A DNA stretch of 12,589 bases from CAYYKK01 sp964467935 (GCA_964467935.1 CAYYKK010000217.1:1-12589); one strand, 5' to 3'. Positions 1 to 10,802 are shown, counted from the stretch's first letter. The notes: generated from the sequence alone by a model not told the origin. Program-made: numbers and translations.

Positions 1-1392
1 GCGGTCGCGCTCGGGCGCGGGGCTCCGCTGGTCCTGCTCCTTCTTCTCTCGGAGCTTGCGCTCGACCCTGCGCGCGAGGCGCGCGGACGGAGCCTCGAGC
101 TCCGCGAGGAGGGACGCGGCGGTCTCGGGGTGTCCGCTCGCGAGCTCGAGCTCGACGACGAGGCTGGTCGCCTCGGCGAGACCGCGCGCGGCGTCGGCGT
201 TCTCGGGCCACGCCTCGAGGGCCGCGCGAAACCCGAAGCGCGCGGCGCCGAAGCTCGCGCGGACGCGCGACGCCTTGCCGTCGGGATCGTCGGCCGCGGC
301 GACCGCCGACAGCTCGCGCAGCTCACGCAGGATGCGGCTCGCTCCCTCGGCGAGCTTGATCGAGCCGCGATGCATCAGGAACGCCTCGACGGCGACGCGG
401 AACGCGAGCGCGCTCTCGAAGCGGTCGGCCGGATCCCGGGCCAGCGCTCGTTCGCAGATCGCGGCGAGCTCGCTGGAGGTCGTCTTCGTCAGCTTCGGCG
501 CGCTCGTCATCAGCTCGGCGAGGATGGCGCCGATGCTCTGACCCGCGTGAGGCGGACGACCCTCGACGATCTCGAAGAGGATCGCGCCGAGCAAGTAGAC
601 GTCCGTGCGCGTCGAGAGCGGGTGCTTCTGGCTCGCGCCGATCATCTCGGGCGCCATGTAGCAGGGCGTCCCCGCCATCTCCGTCGCGTCCGAGGCGAGC
701 GGGAGTCGACCGCTCGGATCGGGGACGAGGCTCACGGCGAGCCCCCAGTCGAGGACGTAGACCTCGCCGAAGGCGCCCACCATGACGTTCTCGGGCTTGA
801 TGTCGCGGTGGATGATGTTGCGCGTGTGAGCGAAATGAATCGCGTTCGCGACCTGCACGAGGATGCGCAGGTGGCGCTCGAAGAGATCGGTGTCGCCGAG
901 CACGCGGCGCGCCGCTTCGGGATCGGCGAGGAGCTCGCCCCAGTGCGCGCCCTGGATCCGCTTGAGCACGATGAGCGGCCGACCATCGGCGTCGACGCGC
1001 ACGTCGTAGATGGGGACGATGTTCGGGTGCTCGAGCGATCCCGTGACCCACGCCTCTCGCACCAAGCGAAGGAGCGTGGGCTCGTCGACCGGCCCGGGGC
1101 GCAGCGTCTTCAGCGCCACCTCGCGCCCGATGGCGACCTGCGTCCCGAGCTTCACGACGCCCATGCCCCCCTCGGCGAGGGTGCGCTCCACGGCGATGCC
1201 GCCCGTCCCGACGCGCTCCTCGCGAAGGACGCGCAGGCTCGTCAGCGCGGAGAGACCCGCGGCGTCCGCGTTCCGTGACGGATCGATCGTCGAGCTCGGG
1301 CGGCGCTCGATCGTCGCGGCATCCGAGAGATCGCTCTCGACCTCGACGGTCGCGTCGATCGCGTCATCGACCACCTCTCGTGAGCCCGACAT
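1..1392 (-). CDS. Serine/threonine protein kinase (Hanks type), 3'-truncated by window edge
   Basis: A cytoplasmic eukaryotic-like protein kinase that phosphorylates Ser/Thr on unknown partners. 464 codons are visible and the frame is still open at position 1. After about 65 variable acidic residues the kinase fold begins: glycine loop LAEGGMGVV, ATP lysine K95 in VALKTL, catalytic loop HRDIKPEN with D197, DWG (in place of DFG) at 215-217, then GTPCYMAPEM and the TDVYLLG helix. The catalytic residues are intact, so it should be active. After about residue 345 comes a charged Ala/Leu/Glu-rich helical region, as in large myxobacterial kinases; any sensor or membrane segment lies outside the window. 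An in-frame TAG five codons upstream limits the start to ATG 1392 (or GTG at codon 7); no Shine-Dalgarno precedes it. It lies 65 nt behind dnaE2 on the same strand. The kinase call is firm; substrate and role are unknown. Confidence 0.93.
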   Translation of the reverse strand, partial: MSGSREVVDDAIDATVEVESDLSDAATIERRPSSTIDPSRNADAAGLSALTSLRVLREERVGTGGIAVERTLAEGGMGVVKLGTQVAIGREVALKTLRPGPVDEPTLLRLVREAWVTGSLEHPNIVPIYDVRVDADGRPLIVLKRIQGAHWGELLADPEAARRVLGDTDLFERHLRILVQVANAIHFAHTRNIIHRDIKPENVMVGAFGEVYVLDWGLAVSLVPDPSGRLPLASDATEMAGTPCYMAPEMIGASQKHPLSTRTDVYLLGAILFEIVEGRPPHAGQSIGAILAELMTSAPKLTKTTSSELAAICERALARDPADRFESALAFRVAVEAFLMHRGSIKLAEGASRILRELRELSAVAAADDPDGKASRVRASFGAARFGFRAALEAWPENADAARGLAEATSLVVELELASGHPETAASLLAELEAPSARLARRVERKLREKKEQDQRSPAPERDR

Positions 1393-1401
1393 GGAGGCCG
1401 G

Positions 1402-1407
1402 AGTCTA
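1402..1407 (-). promoter_or_regulatory. Possible -10 element for the kinase gene
   Basis: On the minus strand TAGACT (4 of 6 match to TATAAT) lies 9 nt before the kinase ATG, which would give an almost leaderless transcript. No convincing -35 was seen. It would let the kinase be transcribed independently of the upstream mutasome operon. One hexamer in GC-rich DNA is weak evidence. Confidence 0.22.
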
Positions 1408-1457
1408 CATGGGCCGAGACCGCGCGCACCTCGCGATGCGTCCGGCGAAGCGGCTCT

Positions 1458-4705
<3,248 letters not shown>

Positions 4706-4709
<4 letters not shown>

Positions 4710-6454
4710 TCCCACCACCCCTGGAGGAAGCTCTCGCCGGTGCGGCGATCGATGTACACCCAAGCCTCTGCCACCAGCGCCGGCGCGGAGCCCGACGCGG
4801 CCTGCGGGCTCCTCACGAGCACGCGCAAGTAGTCGCGCGACGCCGACGAAGGGGCCCACCACTCCACGCCGTCCAGGCGCCTGTCGAAGGAGACGCGAAC
4901 GATCTCGAACGGCTCGTTGCCGACGAAGAGCGGTGCGCTCGCGACGTCGGAGCCCTTCGCCTCGGAGGAGCGGGAGATGGCGTCGTCGAGCGACGAAATC
5001 GGGATCGGCTCGGGCAAGAGCCGCGGAGGCTCGGGAGAGGAGATCACCCCCGACGCGCCGCCGACCGACGAGAGCCTGCCCTCCGGATCGACGTTCGACT
5101 CCCCGACCGGAACGAGGACCGAGCGCGCCTCGGGTCGAAACGTGCTCGCGAGCGAGAGCACGCCGATCGCCGAGGCGCCGATCTCGGCGGCCAGCTCGGA
5201 GAGGAGCGCCGGCAGCGCGTCCGGGCTCACCGTCACGTCGCGCGACAAATCGAGCTGGATGCGCGGCGCCGCGACGACCCGCGACAGCTCGAGGCGAAGC
5301 CCCACGGCGGGCGCGACGAGCTCGATCTGCTCGAGCTTGGCCTTGACCGCGCGCAGGAGATCTCCCTCGTGCGCGAGCGGAGCGGGGAGCTCGACGACGG
5401 TGAGGATCTCCGGCGCCTCCGAGGTCGTGGGAGAGGGAGGCGACGCCCCCTCGGCCGTGCGGAGACGGAAGATGCTCCGATCGTAGGCGATGCGCATCGC
5501 GATGCGGTTCGTCGCCTGAGCGCGACCGAGGAGGCGAGCCGACAAGCGAGAGACCATGCCGCGGAGCACGAACAGGAGCTGCGGCGCCGTCTCGACGCCG
5601 TCCTCGAAGCTCGCCTCGTCGACGAGCACCTCGGGCGCGCGATAGGGCTCGAGCGGGAGCTGATCGTAGCCCATGGCGAGCGCCATCACCTCGGCGGCGC
5701 GCGCGCCGAGCCTCGAGACGACCTGCGCGCGCGGGAGGCGCGCGAAGTCTCCGACCGTCAGCACACCGAGCCGCGCGAAGAGCGAGCGCACCTCGTCGCC
5801 GAGCGGGAGCGCGCCGATGGTGAGCGGCGCGAGCGCCTCGGCGCCCCGACCTCGAGGAGCGATGGACGTGACGCCCGGCCGCCCGTGATGCCTCGCGAGC
5901 GCCTCGGCGATGCGAGGACCGTCCGCGATGGCGACGCTCGCCCGAAGACCGATGGAGGAGACGCGCGCCTCGATCTCCGCGCGCAGCGCCTCTTCGCCGC
6001 CGAAGAGATGAGCCACGCCGGAGACGTCGAGCCACACGGCGTCGAGCGGCGCGACGTGCACGACGACGCCGAACGAGAGCGCGATTTCGGCGACCGTGGT
6101 GAGCGCGGCGAGGACGCGCGCGCGAGGGACGTGGACGACGCGGAGGTGAGCCGAGCAAGCCATCGCCTCGGTCACGCGCTGCCCGGGACGCACGCCGAGC
6201 GCGCGGGCGGCCTCGTCGACCGCGTCGATCACGTCGGCGCCCGACGCCTCCCTCGCCTCGCCCACCTCGGCGACCTCGTCGAGGAGGACGGCGAGGGGCG
6301 CGCGCTCTCCGCGTGACGATCCGCGCGCTGGATCGAGGGGCGCCACGTGGGCCTCCGCGACCTCGCAAACGAGCCGCGAGAGCACGATGGCCGCGATCCG
6401 ACGCGGCGCCTTTCCCCCCGACGCACCGCCGAGGCCGTCGAGACCGAGGCTCAT
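4706..6454 (-). CDS. imuB: ImuB, Y-family polymerase-like mutasome scaffold
   Basis: Non-catalytic Y-family homologue that, in characterised systems, binds the beta clamp and brings DnaE2 and ImuA to lesions. 582 aa. The N-terminal palm begins at about residue 19 (RRIAAIVLSRL) and lacks the first catalytic acid. The second active-site motif, SIDEAFLDV in Pol IV, reads PLDAVWLDV around 136-144: the Asp (D138) is kept but the Glu is Ala. It is followed by SGVAHLFGGEEAL, typical of ImuB. A little-finger-like region follows, then QLDLS at 400-404 where ImuB carries its clamp-binding QLxLF-type motif, then PPRLLPEP and a C-terminal module ending RTGESFLQGWWE. The start ATG 6454 overlaps the imuA stop (ATGA); the stop overlaps the dnaE2 GTG. 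The frame is open further upstream but there runs antisense-like through imuA. Ser/Pro-rich linkers interrupt the C-terminal half. Confidence 0.92.
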
Positions 6455-7353
6455 GCGTCGTTGGCCCTCGCGCCGCTCTCCACCTCGCTCGCGAAGATCT
6501 CGTCGGAAGCTCCAGCGAACACTTCCGAGTCCAACGCTCCCGAGTCCAACGCCTTTGAATCCAACGCTTCCGGCTCGAACGAAATCGCCACCGGCCCCGA
6601 GACGCGCCCTCGCCGCTCCTTGGCGACGGAGAGAGAGAGGCTCACGCGCGCCCCCGCATGGAGGGAGGGGGCGAGCGAGCGAGCGAGCTCGAGGCGCATG
6701 GCGACGGGCAGAGGCATCGAGCGGCGCGCGAGCGAGTCGGTCAAGAGGAGGACGGTGGTGTCGGCGCGCTCGACCGCGAGCGCGAGCCTGCGCACGGTGG
6801 TGCCCCAACGATCGAGGTCGACGCCACGTCTTCCGGAGGGCGCGGATGGCGAACCGGGCAGGCTCGCGGTGTCGATGACCACCACCGAGAACGCTCGGCT
6901 CGTCACGACGCGAACGGCCACGCGCGCGAGCGCCTCGAGCGGAGGTCGGACGACGAGGAGTCGTGTCGGATCGACCCCTGCTCCGAGGACGCCCGCGGCG
7001 TGCAGCGTCGACCACGGATCGACGAAGGCGCACCAGGCCCCGACGGTGCGCCGATCACCGCTCCGAAGGCGCGCGAGGGCTTGGGCCGAGGCGCAGGCCG
7101 CGAGCGAGAGCGACGTCGCGCGCCCGAGCCCGCGCGCAGAGGCGATCTCGACCACCGCGCCGCGCGGGAGCCCTCCGTCGGGGAGCGCGGCATCGATCGA
7201 GCGGAGCCCGAGCGGCAGCGTCTTGGGACGCTGGTGGAGCGAGACCGCCTCGTCTCGTCGTGCGCTCTCGCCGCCCTCCGCGCCGGAGAACCCGAGAGGG
7301 GCCGGAGAAAACATCGCTCGGAGCGCTTCGAGGCTCAGGACGGGGCTGCTCAT
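6451..7353 (-). CDS. imuA: ImuA, RecA-like accessory of the translesion mutasome
   Basis: First gene of the imuA-imuB-dnaE2 operon. 300 aa. ImuA proteins are RecA/SulA-like; in mycobacteria the equivalent slot is ImuA', and in Myxococcus xanthus ImuA has been reported to restrain RecA activity. Visible: a poorly conserved N-terminus (1-42), then LGLRSIDAALPDGGLPRGAVVEI at 48-70, the usual ImuA/RecA core entry, then a P-loop position reading ASARGLGRATSL (71-82) where the Walker A GK[T/S] is GRA, so ATP hydrolysis is doubtful. A Walker B-like strand FSVVVIDTASLPG follows, then TTVLLLTDSLA. The C-terminus has a repeat-encoded tail (ALDS three times). The start ATG 7353 has no Shine-Dalgarno, but a -10-like TAATCT lies 7 nt before it and a LexA-like box overlaps it. 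ATG at codon 14 is an alternative start. Identification rests on the core motifs and operon position. Confidence 0.9.
   Translation of the reverse strand: MSSPVLSLEALRAMFSPAPLGFSGAEGGESARRDEAVSLHQRPKTLPLGLRSIDAALPDGGLPRGAVVEIASARGLGRATSLSLAACASAQALARLRSGDRRTVGAWCAFVDPWSTLHAAGVLGAGVDPTRLLVVRPPLEALARVAVRVVTSRAFSVVVIDTASLPGSPSAPSGRRGVDLDRWGTTVRRLALAVERADTTVLLLTDSLARRSMPLPVAMRLELARSLAPSLHAGARVSLSLSVAKERRGRVSGPVAISFEPEALDSKALDSGALDSEVFAGASDEIFASEVESGARANDA
6527..6571 (-). repeat. 15-bp coding tandem repeat at the 3' end of imuA
   Basis: Three consecutive 15-bp units (6527-6541, 6542-6556, 6557-6571) share GAGTCCAACGC-type cores on the plus strand (second and third units differ in a few bases); weaker units flank them at 6512-6526 and 6572-6586. 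Because 15 is a multiple of 3 the imuA frame is kept; on the minus strand it encodes EALDSKALDSGALDSEVF near the C-terminus. Confidence 0.85.
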
Positions 7354-7370
7354 ACTGAACAGATTACCAG
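7354..7370 (-). promoter_or_regulatory. LexA (SOS) box-like operator of the imuA-imuB-dnaE2 operon
   Basis: Minus strand reads CTGGTAATCTGTTCAGT, ending 1 nt before the imuA ATG. It has the CTG-N10-CAG shape of a LexA site and matches 14 of 17 positions of the Myxococcus xanthus LexA motif as I recall it (CTRHAMRYBYGTTCAGS), including the whole GTTCAG half. It covers the predicted -10 element, so LexA bound here would block transcription of the mutasome genes. Binding itself is inferred. Confidence 0.7.
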
Positions 7371-7388
7371 AGCTCCCTCGGGCGTCGA
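7361..7388 (-). promoter_or_regulatory. Predicted imuA promoter (leaderless)
   Basis: Minus strand has TCGACG (7388-7383, 4 of 6 to TTGACA), a 16-nt spacer and TAATCT (7366-7361). The -10 is 7 nt upstream of the ATG, so transcription would begin at or next to the start codon. This fits the missing Shine-Dalgarno and the overlapping LexA-like box. The two hexamers are individually weak. Confidence 0.4.
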
Positions 7389-7460
7389 GATTTCAGCCGA
7401 GATCCAGTGACGTTCAATGTCCTATCGATCTCGGGTTCTCCTTGACCTCGTGAGAGGCAG

Positions 7461-7475
7461 AGGGGCCTGTCCCCT
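7461..7475. repeat. Short inverted repeat AGGGG-N5-CCCCT in the biotin carboxylase leader
   Basis: AGGGGCCTGTCCCCT forms a 5-bp GC-rich stem with a 5-nt loop in the imuA/biotin carboxylase spacer, flanked by two CTTGAC copies (7441-7446 and 7474-7479). It could be a leader hairpin, a protein site or a solitary REP-like palindrome. Function is unknown. Confidence 0.4.
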
Positions 7476-7509
7476 TGACGGAGCGGCGAGGCGCGGAGAA
7501 AACGGCTCG

Positions 7510-8910
7510 GTGTTCAAGAAGGTCCTCATCGCCAACCGCGGCGAGATCGCCTGCCGCATCCAACGAACCCTGAAGCGCCTCGGCGTGAAGTCGGTCGCCG
7601 TCTACTCGGACGCCGACGAAAAGGCGCCGCACGTCGAAGCCGCCGACGAGGCCGTCCGCATCGGCCCCGCGCCCGTCAAAGAGAGCTACCTCTCGATCGC
7701 CGCGATCCTCGAGGCCGCCCGCTCGACGGGAGCGGAGGCGATTCACCCCGGCTACGGCCTCCTCAGCGAGAAGGAGGAGTTCGCGCGCGCCGTCCGCGAG
7801 GCAGGCCTCGTGTTCATCGGACCGCCCCTCGCCGCGCTCGACGCCTTCGGTGACAAGATCAAGGCGCGCGCGGTGGCCCGCGCGGTCGGCGTCGCGCCCC
7901 CGCCGGGGACCGACGGGCCCATCGCGACCGACGACGAGACCGCCCTCGCGCGCGAAGCCGAGCGGATCGGCTACCCGGTGCTCGTGAAGGCGGCAGGCGG
8001 AGGCGGCGGCATCGGCATGCAGATCGTCGAGTCGCCGGACAAGCTCGCGCGCGCCGCCGCCGCGTGCTCCGACCGCGGGAGAGCGGCCTTCGCGGACGCG
8101 CGCGTCTACCTCGAGCGCTACATCCGCTCGCCTCGTCACATCGAGGTGCAGGTGCTATGCGATACCCACGGCAACGCCGTCGCGCTCGGCGAGCGGGAGT
8201 GCAGCCTGCAGCGCCGTCACCAGAAGATCGTCGAGGAGAGCCCCTCGCCCGCCTCGTTCTTCCGCGGCGAAGCAGGAGAGGCGCGCCGCCGAAAGCTCCT
8301 CGACGACGCCGTGCGCATCGTGAAGCACGTCGGCTACGAGGGGGCGGGCACGGTCGAGTTCGTCGCCAGCCAGGACGGCGAGCTCTTCTTCTTGGAGGTG
8401 AACGCGCGCCTGCAAGTCGAGCACTGCGTGACCGAGATGGTCACCGGCGTCGACCTCGTCGAGCAGCAGATCGCGGTCGCGCTCGGCGAGCGCCTCGGGC
8501 CGGCGGTGCTCTCGCCGACGCGGACCGGCCACTCGATCGAGGCGCGTGTCTACGCCGAGGATCCCGCGAAGAAGTTCGCCCCCCAGCCGGGCCACATCCA
8601 GGTGCTCCGCTGGCCGGCAGAGACCGCGGATCTCCGCATCGAGACCGGCGTTCGCGAGGGGCTCGACGTCACGCCCTTCTACGATCCGATGATCGCCAAG
8701 GTGGTCGCGCACGGACCGACGCGGGCCGACGCGATCGCGCGACTCGACGGCGCCCTCGCCGCGACCGAGCTCGAGCTCGTCGGCCCCACCGGCGCGCGCG
8801 CGGGCACGAACCTCGCGTACCTGAGCGCCATCCTGAAGACGCCCGAGTTCGCCGAAGGTCGCTACGACACCACCTTCGCCGAGGCGTTCGCGAAGCCGCC
8901 GAAGGCCTGA
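7510..8910 (+). CDS. accC: Biotin carboxylase subunit of an acyl-CoA carboxylase
   Basis: Carboxylates the biotin of a biotin carrier protein using ATP and bicarbonate, the first half-reaction of acetyl- or propionyl-CoA carboxylase, in the cytoplasm. 466 aa against about 449 for E. coli AccC, all three domains present: N-terminal FKKVLIANRGEIA, ATP-grasp with K160 before the glycine loop GGGGGIGM (163-170), H210/E212 in HIEVQVL, E296, N298 and R300 in EVNARLQVEH, and the C-terminal IEARVYAEDP with R346. No biotinyl domain is attached, unlike MCC/PCC alpha chains, and no biotin carrier or carboxyltransferase gene lies nearby, so its partners are encoded elsewhere. The start is GTG 7510: homology begins exactly there (MFKKVL) and GGAG lies 11 nt upstream; the 31 upstream codons to ATG 7417 look non-coding. 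Which acyl-CoA is the final substrate cannot be told from this subunit. Confidence 0.93.
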   Translation: MFKKVLIANRGEIACRIQRTLKRLGVKSVAVYSDADEKAPHVEAADEAVRIGPAPVKESYLSIAAILEAARSTGAEAIHPGYGLLSEKEEFARAVREAGLVFIGPPLAALDAFGDKIKARAVARAVGVAPPPGTDGPIATDDETALAREAERIGYPVLVKAAGGGGGIGMQIVESPDKLARAAAACSDRGRAAFADARVYLERYIRSPRHIEVQVLCDTHGNAVALGERECSLQRRHQKIVEESPSPASFFRGEAGEARRRKLLDDAVRIVKHVGYEGAGTVEFVASQDGELFFLEVNARLQVEHCVTEMVTGVDLVEQQIAVALGERLGPAVLSPTRTGHSIEARVYAEDPAKKFAPQPGHIQVLRWPAETADLRIETGVREGLDVTPFYDPMIAKVVAHGPTRADAIARLDGALAATELELVGPTGARAGTNLAYLSAILKTPEFAEGRYDTTFAEAFAKPPKA

Positions 8911-8916
8911 AGACGA

Positions 8917-8944
8917 GGCTCGAGGGATGGCCATCCCACGAGCC
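8917..8944. terminator. 28-bp near-perfect inverted repeat after the biotin carboxylase stop
   Basis: Arms GGCTCGAGGGATGG (8917-8930) and CCATCCCACGAGCC (8931-8944) are reverse complements except for one A-A mismatch; the inner 14 bp (8924-8937) are perfectly palindromic. It starts 6 nt after the TGA. RNA would fold into a strong hairpin with a minimal loop. No T-run follows, so a classical intrinsic terminator is doubtful; an RNA-processing or stability element or a dimeric protein site is equally possible. Confidence 0.55.
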
Positions 8945-8948
8945 AGAA

Positions 8949-8989
8949 GCGATCATCGCGCGATCGCTCGCGAGCCCCTCCGCGATCGC
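8949..8989. repeat. GCGATCGC repeats upstream of the sugar mutase
   Basis: The octamer palindrome GCGATCGC occurs at 8960-8967 and 8982-8989, 22 bp apart (about two helical turns). AGCGATC at 8948-8954 also pairs with GATCGCT at 8962-8968 as a 7-bp stem. They lie 44-84 bp before the mutase start, where an operator could sit. The motif may simply be common in this genome. Confidence 0.45.
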
Positions 8990-9032
8990 GCGCGCCGCAC
9001 GAGCCCACCCCCTTTCGAGACACGGAGCCCCG

Positions 9033-10802
9033 ATGGACCTCTTCGAACGAGCCGAGACCTGGATGGCCCACGATCCCGACGCCGACGCGCGCGCGGAGAT
9101 CGCCCTGATCCTCGACCGCGCGAAGCGCGGCGACGAGGCCGCGAAGAAGGATCTCTCGGAGCGCTTCTCGGGTCCGCTCGAGTTCGGGACCGCCGGCCTG
9201 CGCGGCGTGATCGGCGCGGGCGAGAGCCGAATGAACCGCGCCGTGGTGCGCCGCACGACGCTCGGCCTCGGACGGTATCTGCTCGCCGCCGATCCGAAGA
9301 GCGCACGCCGGGGCGTCGCGATCGGCTACGACGGTCGCCGCATGAGCCGGGAGCTCGCCGAGGACGCCGCGCGCGTCCTCGTGGCGCTCGGGATCGTCTC
9401 GTACCTCTCGCCCATCGTCTGCCCCACGCCCGTCACGGCATACGCCGTCACGTACCTCGGCGCGGCCGCCGGCGTCATGGTCACGGCGAGCCACAACCCG
9501 CCCGAGTACAACGGGTACAAGGTCTACTGGTCGAACGGGGCGCAGATCATCCCCCCGCACGACGCGGGGATCGCCAAGGCGATCGAGGGCTGTCCGCACG
9601 CCGACGAGGTCGAGCTCTTCCCGCTCGCGGAGGCGCGCGCGAAGGGGCTCGTGAAGGACTTCCCCTCCGACGTGGAGTCGACGTACCTCGACGCGGTGGA
9701 GGCCCTCGCCGTCGCGAAGGGCGCGGGTGATCGCAAGTCGCCCATCGTCTATACGGCGCTGCACGGCGTCGGCGATCGTCTCGTCCACCTCACGCTCGAG
9801 CGCGCCGGCTTCACGCGCGTCGTCAGCGTCGCCGAGCAGGCCGAGCCGAACGGCGAGTTTCCCACCGTCGCGTTCCCGAACCCCGAGGAGAAGGGCGCGC
9901 TCGATCTCTCGTACGCGCTCGCCGAGAGAGAGCGAGCCGACCTCATCGTCGCGAACGATCCGGACGTCGACAGGCTCGCCGTCGCCGAGCGTCGCCGCGC
10001 GCCGAAGGAAGGCCAGCACGCGTTCGTGCAGCTCACGGGAAATCAGGTCGGCGTGCTGCTCGGCCACTACCTCCTCACCTCGGGCGAGGCGACGAGCGAT
10101 CGCTGCGTGCTCGCGTCGTGCGTCTCGTCCCCCATGCTCGGCGACATCGCGGAGAAGCTCGGCGTCCACTACGAAGAGACCCTCACGGGCTTCAAGTGGA
10201 TCGCGAACCGCGCGATGGAGCTCGAGTCGACCGAGCAGAAGCGCTTCGTCTTCGGCTACGAGGAGGCGCTCGGCTACACCGTCGGCCCGCTCGTTCGCGA
10301 CAAAGACGGCATCAGCGCGGCGCTCCTCTTGGCGGAGCTCTGGGCGGTGCGACGCGCCGAAGGAAAGACCCTGATGGACGAGCTCGAATCCATCTATCGG
10401 CGTTATGGTCTCTACGTGAGCGGCCAGGTGTCGTTGACGATGAAGGGGCAGGACGGGCTCGAGCAGATCCGGAGCATCATGAAGCGGCTGCGGACGACGG
10501 CGCCGAAGAGCATCGGCCCGACCGCCGTGCTCGCGTGGAGCGACGTCGCCGCGGGTGTTCGCCGCGAGACGTCGGGGGGCGAGAAGAAGCTCCTCCTGCC
10601 GCCGAGCGACGTGCTCATCTTCGAGCTCGAGGGCAAGCACCGCATCATCGCGAGGCCGAGCGGCACGGAGCCCAAGATCAAGTTCTACTTCGACGTTCGC
10701 GAGCCCATCACCGAGGGCGAGCCGCTCGACCGCGCCGAGGCGCGGGCGAACGCCAAGATGGCCGAGCTCCAGAAGGACTTCGTCGCGCTCGCGAAGAGCT
10801 GA
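9033..10802 (+). CDS. Phospho-sugar mutase (phosphoglucomutase/phosphomannomutase, PGM2-like)
   Basis: Alpha-D-phosphohexomutase that moves phosphate between C1 and C6 (or C1 and C5) of sugar phosphates through a phosphoserine, linking central metabolism to nucleotide-sugar and glycogen synthesis. 589 aa, the size of PGM2/PgcA-type enzymes. All four signatures are present: N-terminal EFGTAGLRG, catalytic S153 in TASHNPP (151-157), Mg-binding DPDVDR (309-314), sugar-specificity loop GYEEALGY (408-415) and phosphate-binding RPSGTEPK (541-548). The GYEEA loop is that of the phosphoglucomutase/phosphopentomutase-like branch, but specificity among glucose, mannose and pentose cannot be settled from motifs. 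The start ATG 9033 has GGAG 5 nt upstream; an upstream open frame to 8064 is the shadow of the biotin carboxylase gene. The 122-nt gap with strong hairpins suggests separate regulation from biotin carboxylase. It converges with hom, 19 nt between stops. Confidence 0.93.
   Translation: MDLFERAETWMAHDPDADARAEIALILDRAKRGDEAAKKDLSERFSGPLEFGTAGLRGVIGAGESRMNRAVVRRTTLGLGRYLLAADPKSARRGVAIGYDGRRMSRELAEDAARVLVALGIVSYLSPIVCPTPVTAYAVTYLGAAAGVMVTASHNPPEYNGYKVYWSNGAQIIPPHDAGIAKAIEGCPHADEVELFPLAEARAKGLVKDFPSDVESTYLDAVEALAVAKGAGDRKSPIVYTALHGVGDRLVHLTLERAGFTRVVSVAEQAEPNGEFPTVAFPNPEEKGALDLSYALAERERADLIVANDPDVDRLAVAERRRAPKEGQHAFVQLTGNQVGVLLGHYLLTSGEATSDRCVLASCVSSPMLGDIAEKLGVHYEETLTGFKWIANRAMELESTEQKRFVFGYEEALGYTVGPLVRDKDGISAALLLAELWAVRRAEGKTLMDELESIYRRYGLYVSGQVSLTMKGQDGLEQIRSIMKRLRTTAPKSIGPTAVLAWSDVAAGVRRETSGGEKKLLLPPSDVLIFELEGKHRIIARPSGTEPKIKFYFDVREPITEGEPLDRAEARANAKMAELQKDFVALAKS

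Noticed and set aside
323..1051. Minus-strand 242-codon open frame inside the kinase gene
   Set aside because: It is in a different frame from the kinase, which has HRDIKPEN, DWG and APE in order; the Arg/His-rich product is a shadow.
1393..1457. Terminator between dnaE2 and the kinase
   Set aside because: Only short GC stems such as GCA-TCGCGAGG-TGC are possible and no T-run follows, so none was annotated.
4710..6368. Upstream extension of the dnaE2 frame making a 1636-residue protein
   Set aside because: The added residues are Arg/Ala/Gly-rich with no domain pattern, and imuB occupies the same bases on the same strand with clear family motifs. The GTG at 4709 coincides with the expected N-terminus.
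7442..7500. TTGACC and TTGACG as -35 elements of a biotin carboxylase promoter
   Set aside because: At 16-18 nt downstream neither has a convincing -10 (GCCTGT and GAAAAC), so no promoter was annotated.
7417..7509. Upstream ATG start (7417) for biotin carboxylase
   Set aside because: The 31 extra residues have no family similarity, no ribosome binding site precedes them, and they would include the REP-like palindrome; GTG 7510 starts exactly at the conserved MFKKVLIANRGE.
8064..9032. N-terminal extension of the sugar mutase to a 912-residue protein
   Set aside because: It overlaps the biotin carboxylase coding sequence in another frame and is Arg-rich without similarity; ATG 9033 has a good ribosome binding site and begins the family homology.
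8862..10640. 592-codon minus-strand open frame opposite the sugar mutase
   Set aside because: Antisense shadow: no family motifs, while the plus-strand frame carries all four phosphohexomutase signatures.
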